A DNA stretch of 57,992 bases from Vasconcelosia minhoensis LEGE 07310 (GCF_015207255.1 NZ_JADEXG010000028.1:1-57992); one strand, 5' to 3'; shown: positions 49,359-57,992, counted from the stretch's first letter. Translations and numbers: made by a program. The notes: generated by a model not told the origin, from the sequence alone.

Positions 49359-51113
49359 ATGGATTTCATGGGACAATTTCGTCGCCGCTGGTGGGGCAGG
49401 TTCTTCAGCCTGTTTTGGGTAGCGCTGCTGAGCGTTGGACTGTTTGCCGCCTGCAACCAAAACAGTTCCCCTAGCTCAGACGCCGATACCCCAGCTTCTG
49501 AAGCCGCCGGGGGCTCCCTTCGCCTGCTCTACTGGCAGGCCCCAACCGTGCTCAACCCGCACCTTTCCACCGGGATTAAAGACATTGAGGCTAGCCGCCT
49601 GGTACTGGAGCCGCTGGCCGAATACAACGCGGATGAGGAGCTGACGCCCACCCTGGCGGCTGAGATTCCCTCGCGGGAGAATGGCGGCCTGGGCGAAGAC
49701 GGCACCACCGTCACCTGGACACTCAAGGACGACGTGCTCTGGTCTGACGGCGAACCCTTCACCGCTGAAGACGTGGCCTTCACCTATGACTTTCTCAGCA
49801 ATCCTGAAACCGGCGCCACCTCGACCGAGTTCTACGGCGACATTGCCTCGGTGGAAGCGGTGGACGACCAGACCGTGAAGATTACCTTTAGCCAGCCGAC
49901 GCCCGCCTGGTCGCAGCCCTTCGTCGGCACTAGCGGCATGATTCTGCCGCAGCATGTGTTTCAAGACTATGTGGGAGCTCAGGCCCGCTCGGCCCCGGCC
50001 AATACCCAGCCGGTCGGCACGGGTGCCTACCAGGTGGTCGAGTTCAAGCCCGGCGATACGATTATCTACGAGCCCAATCCCAACTTTCGAGGCGAACCCT
50101 CTGCCTTTGAGCGGTTAGAGCTGAAGGGCGGCGGCGATGCCGTCTCTGCCGCCCGCGCGGTTTTGCAGACGGGAGACGCGGACTTTGCCTGGAATGTGCA
50201 GGCTGAACCGGCGATTATTCAGGGCTTAGAAGCGGGCGGCCAGGGCGAAATGCGCTACGTGTTTAAGCCGCTGATGGAGCGCATTTTCTTCAACTTCTCC
50301 GACCCCAACCAGGAGGTCAACGGCCAGCGCTCCAGCGCTGAGACAGAGCACCCCTTCCTGTCTGAAAAAGCCGTGCGGCAGGCGATTAGCCTGGCGATTG
50401 ATCGGCAGACGATTACCGAACAGCTCTATGGCGAAGCCGGTGAGGTCGCAACCAACTTTATCGTTGCGCCAGATAAATATGTCTCGCCCAATACCGACTA
50501 TGAGTTCGACCTGGAGCAGGCCGCCGCTCTGCTGGACGAGGCGGGCTGGGTAGACAGCAACGGCAACGGCGTTCGTGACAAAGACGGCGTGGAGATGAAT
50601 ATCCTGTTCACCACTTCTGTCAATCCGGTGCGCCAGAAGACGCAGGAAATTATCAAGCAAAACCTCGAATCGATTGGCCTGGCGGTGGAGCTGAAGAGCG
50701 TTGATGCCAGCGTTTACTTTGGCGACCCGGCCAACCCCGACTCGGCCAGCCGCTTTAATGCCGACCTCCAGCTCTTTGCCTTTGATAGCGAAACGCCCGA
50801 GCCTGATTCCTACATGCAGCTTTACGCCTGCGACCAGATCTCGCAGAAGGAAAATCAGTGGGGCAAGGAAAACGTGTCTCGCTACTGCAATCCCAAGTAC
50901 GAAGCGCTGCTGACGCAGCTGGGCGAAACCCTCGACCCGGAGGCGCGGCAGGCCCTGCTGATCAAGATGAACGATCTGCTGATCGAAGATGTGGCCTTGA
51001 TTCCCCTAGTGCATCGGAGCGATCCCTTAGCCGTCAGTCAGACGCTCAGCAATCTGGACTTTACCCCTTGGAGCGCCAGCACCTGGAAGCTGAATACCTG
51101 GGGCAGTCAGTAG
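49359..51113 (+). CDS. Peptide/nickel-type ABC importer, solute-binding lipoprotein
   Basis: A 584-residue SBP_bac_5 (DppA/OppA-like) protein. The signal peptide ends with lipobox GLFAAC, lipidated Cys32. The binding domain has the family phrases YWQAPTVLNPHLS, LEPLAEYNAD and WSDGEPFTAEDVAFTY; later QAISLAIDRQTI. It would capture oligopeptides, nickel chelates or similar solutes in the periplasm. Two permease genes follow on the same strand (6-nt gap, then overlap), so this is the first gene of an importer operon. No ATP-binding subunit gene is in the window. The start ATG 49359 precedes a basic N-region RRRWWGR. Confidence 0.92.
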   Translation: MDFMGQFRRRWWGRFFSLFWVALLSVGLFAACNQNSSPSSDADTPASEAAGGSLRLLYWQAPTVLNPHLSTGIKDIEASRLVLEPLAEYNADEELTPTLAAEIPSRENGGLGEDGTTVTWTLKDDVLWSDGEPFTAEDVAFTYDFLSNPETGATSTEFYGDIASVEAVDDQTVKITFSQPTPAWSQPFVGTSGMILPQHVFQDYVGAQARSAPANTQPVGTGAYQVVEFKPGDTIIYEPNPNFRGEPSAFERLELKGGGDAVSAARAVLQTGDADFAWNVQAEPAIIQGLEAGGQGEMRYVFKPLMERIFFNFSDPNQEVNGQRSSAETEHPFLSEKAVRQAISLAIDRQTITEQLYGEAGEVATNFIVAPDKYVSPNTDYEFDLEQAAALLDEAGWVDSNGNGVRDKDGVEMNILFTTSVNPVRQKTQEIIKQNLESIGLAVELKSVDASVYFGDPANPDSASRFNADLQLFAFDSETPEPDSYMQLYACDQISQKENQWGKENVSRYCNPKYEALLTQLGETLDPEARQALLIKMNDLLIEDVALIPLVHRSDPLAVSQTLSNLDFTPWSASTWKLNTWGSQ

Positions 51114-51119
51114 GCCGCA

Positions 51120-52076
51120 ATGCTCCGATATGCGCTCAAACAAGCGTTAATCGCCATCCCTACTCTGATCGCGATTAGCATCATCCTCTACACCATCCTG
51201 GCCCTGGCACCGGGCGACCCGCTGGGAGAGCTGGCCAGCAGCCCGTCGCTCACTCCAGACGTGCGGGAGAACGTGCGCCGGGCGCTGGGGCTGGACCAGC
51301 CCGCCTATATTCGCTATTTCAAATGGGCGGGTTCGTTTGTCACCGGCAATATGGGCTATTCCTTCGTCAGTCCGGTGCCCGTGAGCAGTCTAATTTTGCA
51401 ACGGCTGCCGACGACGCTTTGGGTGGTGGGACTGGCCTATCTGCTGGCGATCGCGATCGCCTTCCCCCTCGGCATTCTCTCCGCCCTGAAGCGCTACTCA
51501 CTGCTCGACCAGGTTGTCACTACGCTGACCTTCGTCGGCTTTTCGATTCCGACCTTTTTCACCGGGCTCTTATTTATCATCCTCTTTAGCGTCTGGCTGG
51601 GCTGGCTACCCTTTATCTATGACAGCACCCTCCAAATTCGCAATTTCAGCAGCCTGCTCGCCCAGGTGAAGCAGTCGATTATGCCGATTGCCGTCCTGGG
51701 GCTATTTCAGGCCGCCGTGCTGATGCGCTATATTCGCACGGCGGTGATTGAAGAGCTGGGGGCGGACTATGTGCGGACGGCCTATGCCAAAGGGCTGACC
51801 GGCTGGGCGGTGGTCAATCGGCATGTCCTGCGCAATGCCCTGATCCCGGTGGTGACGCTGATCGCTCTGGATATTCCCACTATTTTTACCGGGGCGCTGG
51901 TGACCGAGCAGGTCTTTCGGGTGCCAGGGCTGGGGTCGCTGCTGATCGACTCGATTGGCCGCAGCGATACGCCGGTGATTATGTCCATCACCTTTATCTA
52001 TGCGATTCTGGTCGTGCTGTTTAACCTGGTTGCCGACCTGCTCTACGGCCTGCTCGACCCGCGCATTCGCTACTGA
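51120..52076 (+). CDS. ABC importer permease, DppB/OppB type
   Basis: A 318-residue integral-membrane subunit of the peptide-type importer. Helix one follows a short cytosolic start (LRYALKQALIAIPTLIAIS). The EAA-loop for the ATPase, YVRTAYAKGLTGWAVVNRHVLRNAL, lies near the end of the second third; IFTGALVTEQVF follows. Six membrane helices, the family number. Its stop shares one base with the start of the next permease (TGATG), so translation is coupled. Six nucleotides separate it from the binding-protein gene. Confidence 0.93.
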   Translation: MLRYALKQALIAIPTLIAISIILYTILALAPGDPLGELASSPSLTPDVRENVRRALGLDQPAYIRYFKWAGSFVTGNMGYSFVSPVPVSSLILQRLPTTLWVVGLAYLLAIAIAFPLGILSALKRYSLLDQVVTTLTFVGFSIPTFFTGLLFIILFSVWLGWLPFIYDSTLQIRNFSSLLAQVKQSIMPIAVLGLFQAAVLMRYIRTAVIEELGADYVRTAYAKGLTGWAVVNRHVLRNALIPVVTLIALDIPTIFTGALVTEQVFRVPGLGSLLIDSIGRSDTPVIMSITFIYAILVVLFNLVADLLYGLLDPRIRY

Positions 52077-52981
52077 TGACGTCTGCTCCGCCGCCAAACC
52101 TGAAACTAGCGCGCTGGCGAACCGCCTGGGCTCGCTTCTGCCGTGACCGAATGGCGGTGCTGGGCGGCCTAATCCTGCTGCTGATTTTGGTTGCGGTGCT
52201 GCTGGGTCCTGTGATTTATCCCATTTCCTACAGCGAAATCGATGTGACCCAGGCCACCGCCCCGCCGAGCTGGGCGCATCCGCTGGGCACCAACGCCCTA
52301 GGACAGGATCAGCTGGCTCGCATTCTCTGGGGCGGACGGGTTTCTGTCGCGGTGGGAATTACCGCGATGCTGGTTTCAATTTCGGTCGGCGTTCTGGTAG
52401 GTACGCTTTCTGGCTTTTACGGCGGCATCATCGACCAGGGGCTGATGCGCCTGACCGATCTGTTTCTCTCTCTGCCCCAGCTGCCGCTGCTGCTGCTGGT
52501 AATTTATTTATTTCGGGAGCCGGTACGCGCGATCGCGGGTCCTGAAATCGGCATTTTTCTGCTGATTATTTTGCTGATTGGCGGCCTCACCTGGATGACG
52601 CCGGCGCGGCTGGTGCGGGCCGGTTTTCTGACGCTAAAGCAGCGCGATTTCGTCACCGCCGTCCGCGCCCTCGGAGCTCAGCCCAGCCGGATTATCTGGG
52701 GCCATATCCTGCCCAATGTGATCGGCCCGGTGACGGTCGCGGCGACTCTGGGCGTCGGCAATGCGATCATCACCGAATCGACCCTCAGCTTCCTGGGCAT
52801 TGGCTTTCCCCCCGATGTGCCCACCTGGGGCCGGATGCTTTTCGACGCGCAGAACTATCTGGTCTCAGCTCCGCACATGGTGATTTTCCCCGGGCTCGCC
52901 ATTTTCTTTACCGTCCTCAGCATTAACTACGTCGGCGACGGCCTGCGCGACGCCCTAGACCCGCAGTCAAACCGCCCTTAG
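52076..52981 (+). CDS. ABC importer permease, DppC/OppC type
   Basis: A 301-residue second permease. The soluble N-terminal OppC region (RFCRDRMAVLGGLILLLILV) is followed by the sequence HPLGTNALGQDQLARILWG, the OppC/DppC hallmark, and the EAA-type loop FVTAVRALGAQPSRIIWGHI. Five to six membrane helices. It pairs with the DppB-type subunit and the lipoprotein; ATPases must be encoded elsewhere or be shared. Its stop overlaps the convergent Rpn gene by 4 nt. Confidence 0.93.
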   Translation: MTSAPPPNLKLARWRTAWARFCRDRMAVLGGLILLLILVAVLLGPVIYPISYSEIDVTQATAPPSWAHPLGTNALGQDQLARILWGGRVSVAVGITAMLVSISVGVLVGTLSGFYGGIIDQGLMRLTDLFLSLPQLPLLLLVIYLFREPVRAIAGPEIGIFLLIILLIGGLTWMTPARLVRAGFLTLKQRDFVTAVRALGAQPSRIIWGHILPNVIGPVTVAATLGVGNAIITESTLSFLGIGFPPDVPTWGRMLFDAQNYLVSAPHMVIFPGLAIFFTVLSINYVGDGLRDALDPQSNRP

Positions 52982-53811
52982 CTAGCCGTTTCCAACCACT
53001 GAACTAAATCGCTCTGCCCCTCAAAATCTAGCAGCGCCTCGCCCAGCATCTCTAGCTGCTCCAAAGGTAAAGACTCTATACGAGCGACTAACTCTGCGGG
53101 CACCGTTCCTACTAGTCGGCTTAGCTGTCGGACTATTAGCGTTATTTCTCCTTCCTGTCTCCCCTGTTGAAGACCCTGTTCTAATCCCTCAGCTTTAATG
53201 CTTTGGTAAACCACCGACTCTTGCATCAGCCTTCTCCCCAAAATCTGCCCGATTAATCCTTCCTCCAATACTAGCCCAGCCAGAATCGCCGCAGACGCGG
53301 CCAGGTTGACCTGAGTACTGCGCTCTGCAATCCCCTCAATTTGCCTAGCGACTTGACGCAAGGCCACTTCTGGACTGTCGGTGCGGCTGAGCGGGGCAAA
53401 GGGCAGAAGTCCCGGCAAGGATAAAAAAGGTTCCGTTGGCTGTTCCCATAGGCGAATCACCTCAAAGCAGTGACGGGTTTTTGCTAGCTCAAACGTAGTC
53501 TGCTCAACTAGAGGGGACTGAGTCTCTAGCAGATAGATGACGACCTGCCGAATCTCTCGCTCGGGCAGTCGGCGATGGATTCGTACCCAGTAGTCTAAAA
53601 GCCGAAAAGGGATAGCGGCGTCGGGCCGGGTTTGAAATTCCAAATGCAAAACTCGCTGCTCGGACTGGAGCAGCAGAGCGTCGGCACGGATGGGCTCTAG
53701 CAGCAGCTCTGACGGACTGAGTTCGCTAAAGCTAATGTCTTCTCCTAGCAACCATTGGGCGAAGTCAGCTGAAAAGGTCTCAACCAGATATTTACAAATT
53801 GCATCGAACAT
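52978..53811 (-). CDS. Rpn family / DUF4351 PD-(D/E)XK nuclease-like protein
   Basis: A 277-residue Rpn-like (recombination-promoting nuclease) protein, abundant in cyanobacteria. The start MFDAICKYLVETFSADFAQW is the common opening, and I chose the ATG at 53811 rather than one 16 codons upstream on that ground. Core acidic residues: Asp44 in IRADALLL and Glu58 with Gln60 in LHLEFQ (E-x-Q in place of E-x-K). A helical region rich in Glu/Gln (EQGLQQGRQEGE) and a C-terminal DUF4351 domain follow (QLSRLVGTVPAELVARIESL). Members are annotated as transposases, but no terminal repeats flank this gene. Confidence 0.85.
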   Translation of the reverse strand: MFDAICKYLVETFSADFAQWLLGEDISFSELSPSELLLEPIRADALLLQSEQRVLHLEFQTRPDAAIPFRLLDYWVRIHRRLPEREIRQVVIYLLETQSPLVEQTTFELAKTRHCFEVIRLWEQPTEPFLSLPGLLPFAPLSRTDSPEVALRQVARQIEGIAERSTQVNLAASAAILAGLVLEEGLIGQILGRRLMQESVVYQSIKAEGLEQGLQQGRQEGEITLIVRQLSRLVGTVPAELVARIESLPLEQLEMLGEALLDFEGQSDLVQWLETAS

Positions 53812-53946
53812 GTTCGCGATTTTAGCAGGCAGGCGATATGGCGGTTCCTCTACTGCCATGCCAAAGTCGTTTAAGGGATCAACAGCAGATAAACTGATAT
53901 CTCAGATGAAATTTATTTGAATCTGCTCACAGCCAAAGTTTTTACT

Positions 53947-54672
53947 ATGCCAGCTAATAAAACTGTTTCGGGGATCATTTCGGGGACGGCGCTTGTCCTT
54001 ACGGCTACTGTCCTAGCGAGCTGTAGCCCAGCGGGCTATGTCGAACGCGGGATTGAGCGCGAGCTGCCGAAATATATTGGCCCCGCTGATAGCTACGATG
54101 TCGATATTGAGGGCTTGCAGCTGCGGTCAAACCAGGCCGACCGCGTCTTTGCAGTAGGCGAGCGGGTGCGTCCAGACGGCTCTCCCGTTTTGGACCGGCT
54201 GGAACTGGAGCTGCGGGGCGTTGAATTCAACCGCGATCAGGGACGCCTAGAGCGGGTCGAAAGCGCTGGGGCGGTAGCGCTGGTCCGCCCCGATGATTTA
54301 GCGGTGTTTTTGGCGAATAGCCGCAATGTTCAGGATGCTGAGATTGCGCTTCTACCCCCCAACCAGGCCACCATTCGAGTGAGGCCCAGCATCGGTGAAT
54401 TTAATGCGCCGCCGGGCGTCACCGTCGATATCGCCGGTGAGCTGGTCGGGTCGGGTAGCCAGCTGAGCTTTGACGTTTCGTCAGTTCGGGCTGCCGGAAT
54501 TAACCTGGGGAGTGGCGTCGCTCAGCGGCTTTCTCGCGAAATTAATCCCCTGGCTGACCTGTCCGGGCTGCCGGTGACGCTAACGATTAAAGATGTTCGG
54601 GTAGATGACGGGGCTATTCGGGTGGAGGTGACTGGGGATCCGAGTAGTTTTCAGCTGCCTGTGGGGGAGTAA
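53947..54672 (+). CDS. LmeA-like (DUF2993) lipoprotein
   Basis: A 241-residue predicted lipoprotein. The ATG at 53947 gives a compact signal peptide with lipobox TVLASC (Cys26); the upstream in-frame ATG would add 10 residues and is less likely. The mature part is beta-rich: YVERGIERELPKYIGPADSY, then LELELRGVEFN and LPVTLTIKDVRVDDGAIRVE match DUF2993/LmeA proteins, which bind phospholipid and assist mannan or lipid assembly in actinobacteria. Role in cyanobacteria unknown. Divergent from the Rpn gene. Confidence 0.8.
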   Translation: MPANKTVSGIISGTALVLTATVLASCSPAGYVERGIERELPKYIGPADSYDVDIEGLQLRSNQADRVFAVGERVRPDGSPVLDRLELELRGVEFNRDQGRLERVESAGAVALVRPDDLAVFLANSRNVQDAEIALLPPNQATIRVRPSIGEFNAPPGVTVDIAGELVGSGSQLSFDVSSVRAAGINLGSGVAQRLSREINPLADLSGLPVTLTIKDVRVDDGAIRVEVTGDPSSFQLPVGE

Positions 54673-54775
54673 TGGTTAGAGGGTAGAGGGTGGAGAGTGG
54701 AGGGTGATGGAGTGGGGGAGTGATGGGGTGATGGGTGTTTGTGAAGTGTCGCTGTGGGTGTTAGGAGTGTGAGCT
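54672..54775. repeat. Dispersed intergenic element, copy C (mutated core)
   Basis: GGAGGGTGATGGAGTGGGGG-type units, then a core at 54736-54769 that differs from copy A at six positions; five of those are CpG in copy A read as TpG. No hairpin is seen in this copy. It lies between the lipoprotein gene and the GT39 gene. Confidence 0.65.
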
Positions 54776-54779
54776 GGCT

Positions 54780-56513
54780 TTAGCGGTGGACTCGGGCGAG
54801 CTGGTAGGTGCCTTTTTGTAAAAGCACTTCCTGAGTTTGGCCAGGCTGGAGGGTGGCGGCTACTTCCTCGGGGTGGCCAACCAGTAAGAAAGAGTCGCTA
54901 GGGGAATCGGCGAGTTCTCCGGCTACGGCGGCAGGGTCGCCGATATAGTTGACTCGCCGTTGGCTGTAGAACACCAGGCTGGGTTTCATGAAGCCGACCA
55001 TTACCACGGGCTCGTTTCTCTGCTGCTCGACGGCAACGGCGGTGGCGATTTGCTGAAGCGGCTGCTGGCGCAGGCTGTCGGCTAGCTGAAAGGCGGGCAT
55101 TATTGTGAGCAGCACGAAGGCGGCGATCGCAATCAAATTCACGCTCCACAGCCAAACGGCTCGCCGCAGGATAACCAGAACGCATCCTGCGATCGCGGCC
55201 ATGCCCCAAATCACCGCGGCCCGAGTGAATATGCCCGAGGCCCGGGCTAGATGGGGCAGGTTTGGCATGGTGGGGTCGTTGCCCATCCAGTTGGGGCTGT
55301 AGAGCGCGATCGCGCTGAGTCCCAGAAATAGCGCAATATTTGCCCAGGCGCTGGCCCAAAAGCCCCAGCCCAGCCGTCGAGGCTGGCTCAGGTAGTCACT
55401 CCAGGTGAGGCCGACTAAAATCCCGGCTGCTGGCATCAGCGGCAGGACGTAGCTCGGCAGCTTAGTCACTGATGCCGTAAAGAAGAGGAAAACGACGGCA
55501 AACCAGACTAGGGCAAACAGTCCCAGGTGCTGCGATCGCGGCAGCCTGCGCCAGTGCTGCACCCGCCAAAATTTCAGCCGAAAGATGGCTAGGGGCAAAA
55601 ATCCCGACCAGGGGAGAAAGCCGATGGTGACGACGAGAAAATAGAAAAACCAGGGAGCGGCGTGGCGATTGACGACGCTGGTAAACCGCTGAAAATTGTG
55701 ATAGCCAAAAAAGGAGTCTAGATAGGCTTCGCCATTCGCCAGCGTCACCAGGATGAACCAGGGCAGCGCGATCGCCAGAAACAGCAGCCCGCCCCGGAGC
55801 AGCCGCAGCTCCCGAAGGCCCTCGCGCAGCTTACCCAGGTAGAGCAAAAAGGAAATGATTGTCAGCCCTGGCAGCACCAGGCCCACCGGCCCCTTAGCCA
55901 GCACCGCCAGCGCCATGAAAACGTAGCCTGCGTAGTACCAGACCGCCTGTCGGTGGGGATATTCCGGCTGCGCATAGCCCAGAAAAAAGCTCAGCAGCGC
56001 CGAGCCTACGCAGGCGCTGAGCAACATGTCAGAAACGCCGATTCTGGCCCAGGCGATGGTTTCTGGATTGAGCGCGATCGCGGCTGCCCCAACCACGGCA
56101 GTCCAGAGCGCTGCTCCCGGCCGCTGCCCCACTGCCAGCTGGCCAAATCGCCGCAGCACATAAAAACCAAACCCGGTCAGCCCCGCTGCCGATAGCGCCG
56201 ATGGCAGCCGCACCGTCCATTCACTCACGCCAAACAGGTGAAAGCCCACCGCCATCAGCCAGTAGACCAGCGGCGGCTTGTCAAAGCGCGTCACCCCGTT
56301 GAAGTAGGGCGTCACCCAGTCGCCGGTTTCAACCATCTGCCGGGCCGCTTCGGCAAACAGCGGCTCTGTCTCATCGACCAGGCCTACACTGCCAAGCTGC
56401 CAGCCAAAGCCAATCCAGCTGAGCAAGGCAACCCAACCGATGGCCAGGGCAGTCAGCGAAAGCGCCTGGCGGTCGATCAGCCGCTGAGGTTTAGAAGCGT
56501 CCAGCTTGGCCAA
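54780..56513 (-). CDS. GT39/ArnT-like membrane glycosyltransferase
   Basis: A 577-residue polytopic glycosyltransferase of the PMT/ArnT fold. GLVDETEPLFAEAARQM carries the catalytic-loop acidic D-E pair, and FDKPPLVYWLMAVGF follows in the first loop. About eleven to twelve membrane helices fill the middle, with a soluble C-terminal domain after residue 470. Such enzymes use polyprenyl-phosphate sugars to glycosylate lipid or protein. Donor and acceptor unknown. It is preceded by, and possibly unconnected with, the sugar-dehydrogenase gene. The start ATG at 56513 fits the polar lead-in. Confidence 0.87.
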   Translation of the reverse strand: MAKLDASKPQRLIDRQALSLTALAIGWVALLSWIGFGWQLGSVGLVDETEPLFAEAARQMVETGDWVTPYFNGVTRFDKPPLVYWLMAVGFHLFGVSEWTVRLPSALSAAGLTGFGFYVLRRFGQLAVGQRPGAALWTAVVGAAAIALNPETIAWARIGVSDMLLSACVGSALLSFFLGYAQPEYPHRQAVWYYAGYVFMALAVLAKGPVGLVLPGLTIISFLLYLGKLREGLRELRLLRGGLLFLAIALPWFILVTLANGEAYLDSFFGYHNFQRFTSVVNRHAAPWFFYFLVVTIGFLPWSGFLPLAIFRLKFWRVQHWRRLPRSQHLGLFALVWFAVVFLFFTASVTKLPSYVLPLMPAAGILVGLTWSDYLSQPRRLGWGFWASAWANIALFLGLSAIALYSPNWMGNDPTMPNLPHLARASGIFTRAAVIWGMAAIAGCVLVILRRAVWLWSVNLIAIAAFVLLTIMPAFQLADSLRQQPLQQIATAVAVEQQRNEPVVMVGFMKPSLVFYSQRRVNYIGDPAAVAGELADSPSDSFLLVGHPEEVAATLQPGQTQEVLLQKGTYQLARVHR

Positions 56514-56562
56514 ATTGCTCCTGAGGTCATTTGCAGACTTACTCTACTATCGTTTGCCAGAT

Positions 56563-57909
56563 TTACGATGCCTCACCCGCATACTGAATCCGGTAAATGC
56601 GACCGTTGGCCTCTTCCGTCAGTAGCAGGCTACCGTCTGATAAAACCAGCAGCCCTACGGGACGGCCCCAAGTGGTTGGACCTGCCGGGTCAACCAGAAA
56701 GCCAGTCAAAAAGTCTTCGTAGTAGCCTAGCGGTCGCCCCGCGTTGTCGAAGGGAACGGAGACCACTTTGTAGCCCGTCCCCCGATCCCGGTTCCAGGAG
56801 CCGCGAAAGGCGACGAAGGCCCGGTTCCGGTAGGGCTCTGGGAACGTTATGCCGTCGTAAAACTGAAGCCCCAGGGCCGCCGAGTGCGACTGAAATAGGA
56901 CATCTGGCGTTTGGGTTTGAGCGGCCTGCTCTGGGGCTCGACTGCGACCGTTGGTGGTCTGGCGGGGGTCCAGATTGTCTGGCGTCAGGTAGGTATAGGG
57001 CCAGCCGTAGAATTCCCCTGGCTGAATCCGCGTTAGGTAGTCGGGGACAAGGTTGTCGCCCAGGCCGTCGCGCTCGTTTACCGTGGTATAGAGCTCGCCT
57101 GTCTCAGGATGAAAGTCCAGCCCAACCGGATTGCGCAGTCCCGAGGCAAAGGTCTGCTGATTGGCGCCGTCTAAGTCCATCACCTGCACCGAAGCCCGGG
57201 GCAGCGGCTCCTGACTCACGTTCGACCGCGAGCCGACTGAGACATAGAGCTGGTCACCGTCCGGCGCAGCCACGACATTGCGCGTCCAGTGCTGGTTGTA
57301 TCCCCCGCCTGGCAGGTCGGCGATCTTCTCGCCCCGTCCGTTCAAAGCCGTCTGCCCCGCCCGATAGGGAAATCGCACGACTGCATCGGTATTGCCCAGA
57401 AAGAAATAATCCTCCGCAAAGGCCATGCCAAAGGGAATGTTGAGCCCGTTGTTCGAACTGGCAAAGACGGTTTTTCCCTCAGCCACCCCGTCGCCATTCT
57501 CATCGCTCAGCCGCTGAATCCGATTTTGGCGCGTCTCCGTCACCAGTACGTCGCCCTCGGGCGTCAGCGCCAGCCAGCGCGGTCGGTCTAAGCCTTCGGC
57601 AAAAACGTTGACCTCAAAGCCTGGCGGCACCTGAAAGCTGGGGTTCTCAGGAATGGGGATGACGTTGGGCCTCTTGCTGGCGCTATCGGTCGCAAACGGC
57701 TCCGGCAGCTCTGCCAGCTCAATCTGAATCGGCTCTGGTGTGAACGACTGAACGGCAATTTGGCTGCTGCTGGGCGCGACGCTTACCGCAACATCCTCCA
57801 CCTGCTGGGGAGCTTCCTGAGCCTCTTGAGCAGCTTCCTGGGTTCGCTCTCCCCCAGAACTACAGGCTCCTGCCAGCAGCAGTCCAAGCAACCAAACGCG
57901 ATAGCGCAT
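56563..57909 (-). CDS. PQQ-dependent sugar (sorbosone) dehydrogenase-like lipoprotein
   Basis: A 448-residue exported lipoprotein (signal peptide WLLGLLLAGAC, lipidated Cys16) with a low-complexity Gln/Ala linker and then a beta-propeller of the soluble glucose dehydrogenase/sorbosone dehydrogenase type. LDRPRWLALTPEGDVLVTET, the histidine-containing GGGYNQHWTRNV, and GLDFHPETGELY, followed by FYGWPY, are the propeller signatures. Members oxidise aldoses with PQQ, and cyanobacteria often encode them without PQQ biosynthesis, so activity and cofactor are open. The 83 nt after its start hold pyrimidine-rich repeat DNA to the window end. Confidence 0.88.
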   Translation of the reverse strand: MRYRVWLLGLLLAGACSSGGERTQEAAQEAQEAPQQVEDVAVSVAPSSSQIAVQSFTPEPIQIELAELPEPFATDSASKRPNVIPIPENPSFQVPPGFEVNVFAEGLDRPRWLALTPEGDVLVTETRQNRIQRLSDENGDGVAEGKTVFASSNNGLNIPFGMAFAEDYFFLGNTDAVVRFPYRAGQTALNGRGEKIADLPGGGYNQHWTRNVVAAPDGDQLYVSVGSRSNVSQEPLPRASVQVMDLDGANQQTFASGLRNPVGLDFHPETGELYTTVNERDGLGDNLVPDYLTRIQPGEFYGWPYTYLTPDNLDPRQTTNGRSRAPEQAAQTQTPDVLFQSHSAALGLQFYDGITFPEPYRNRAFVAFRGSWNRDRGTGYKVVSVPFDNAGRPLGYYEDFLTGFLVDPAGPTTWGRPVGLLVLSDGSLLLTEEANGRIYRIQYAGEAS

Positions 57910-57955
57910 TGTCCTATTTTCCTAACGCCCCATCAATTCTAAAGTCTAAGCCCCC

Positions 57956-57992
57956 TGACTGTGCCCCACTCCCTACTCCCCCACGCCATCAC
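57956..57992. repeat. Dispersed CCACTCCC / CGCCATCAC repeat at window end
   Basis: CCCCACTCCCTACTCCCCCA then CGCCATCAC, cut by the end of the window. The minus strand reads GTGATGGCGTGGGGGAGTAG, the same units as at 38470-38550. Confidence 0.6.

Noticed and set aside
52978-53811. Rpn/DUF4351 gene as part of an insertion sequence
   Set aside because: No terminal inverted repeats or target duplications flank it; the family is nuclease-fold and not a proven transposase.
56238-57443. Long plus-strand open frame of 401 codons opposite the PQQ-type dehydrogenase gene
   Set aside because: It is an antisense shadow of a high-GC gene; composition is Arg/Ser/Pro-rich with no domain, and the minus-strand gene has family motifs throughout.

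Overview
The window is a chromosomal segment of a cyanobacterium. The octamer GCGATCGC (HIP1) recurs throughout, in genes and between them. Cyanobacterial families recur too: a CpeT/CpcT protein, Uma2 nucleases, a group 2 sigma factor, an Rpn/DUF4351 nuclease, a TMEM14 protein and a SynMerA-like flavoprotein. The genes have moderately high GC and are dense. I see no rRNA, tRNA, CRISPR array, prophage or intact transposase. The genus cannot be fixed from the sequence alone; a filamentous Leptolyngbya/Nodosilinea-type organism is a guess.

Layout. 1-7.7 kb: a 5'-truncated carotenoid-desaturase-like flavoenzyme, a GST, an M50 peptidase with TPRs, a Uma2 protein, a vapB antitoxin beside a wrecked vapC, a gamma-glutamyltransferase and a TIR-like protein. 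7.7-10.3 kb: an ABC-2 exporter pair. 10.6-12.9 kb: a polyamine unit, a SpeD-SpeE fusion overlapping a ureohydrolase. 13-22.9 kb: a tyrosine phosphatase, Uma2, GrpB, TMEM14, a DUF815 ATPase, a TAXI binding protein, an AGCS symporter, a universal stress protein, an Spx/ArsC protein, a PD-(D/E)XK protein and a secreted CpeT. 22.9-34.9 kb: an ion-transport island (below). 35-43.3 kb: a mercuric-reductase-like flavoprotein, a 2H phosphoesterase, an rmlD remnant plus rmlB, a DMT protein, a sigma factor, an SDR and stress-type lipoprotein and membrane proteins. 43.3-58 kb: an MFS sugar transporter, GlcD-like oxidase, isochorismatase, HTH protein, pyrophosphatase, a peptide-type ABC importer, an Rpn nuclease, a LmeA-like lipoprotein, a GT39 glycosyltransferase and a PQQ-type sugar dehydrogenase.

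The most interesting region is 22.9-34.9 kb. A minus-strand operon runs from a P2A-type calcium ATPase through a 54-residue membrane protein (start overlap ATGA), an SLC13 permease with two RCK_C domains, an ExoD protein and CorA, and perhaps on to a CPA2 antiporter with universal-stress domains. Divergent from it is a P-loop-like protein whose Walker motifs are degenerate. Next comes what I read as a c-di-AMP (ydaO-type) riboswitch leading an ArsB/NhaD-type permease that is interrupted by one in-frame amber codon. A decayed 3' fragment of the same P-loop-like gene lies beyond the permease. c-di-AMP is a known regulator of ion transport, and RCK_C domains are known c-di-AMP receptors, so this island may be controlled by that nucleotide at both RNA and protein level; that link is inference.

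A dispersed intergenic element (GATGGGG-type tandem units, a 34-nt core and a covarying hairpin) occurs in whole or part at about ten gene boundaries. In one place it sits exactly where rmlD is cut off.
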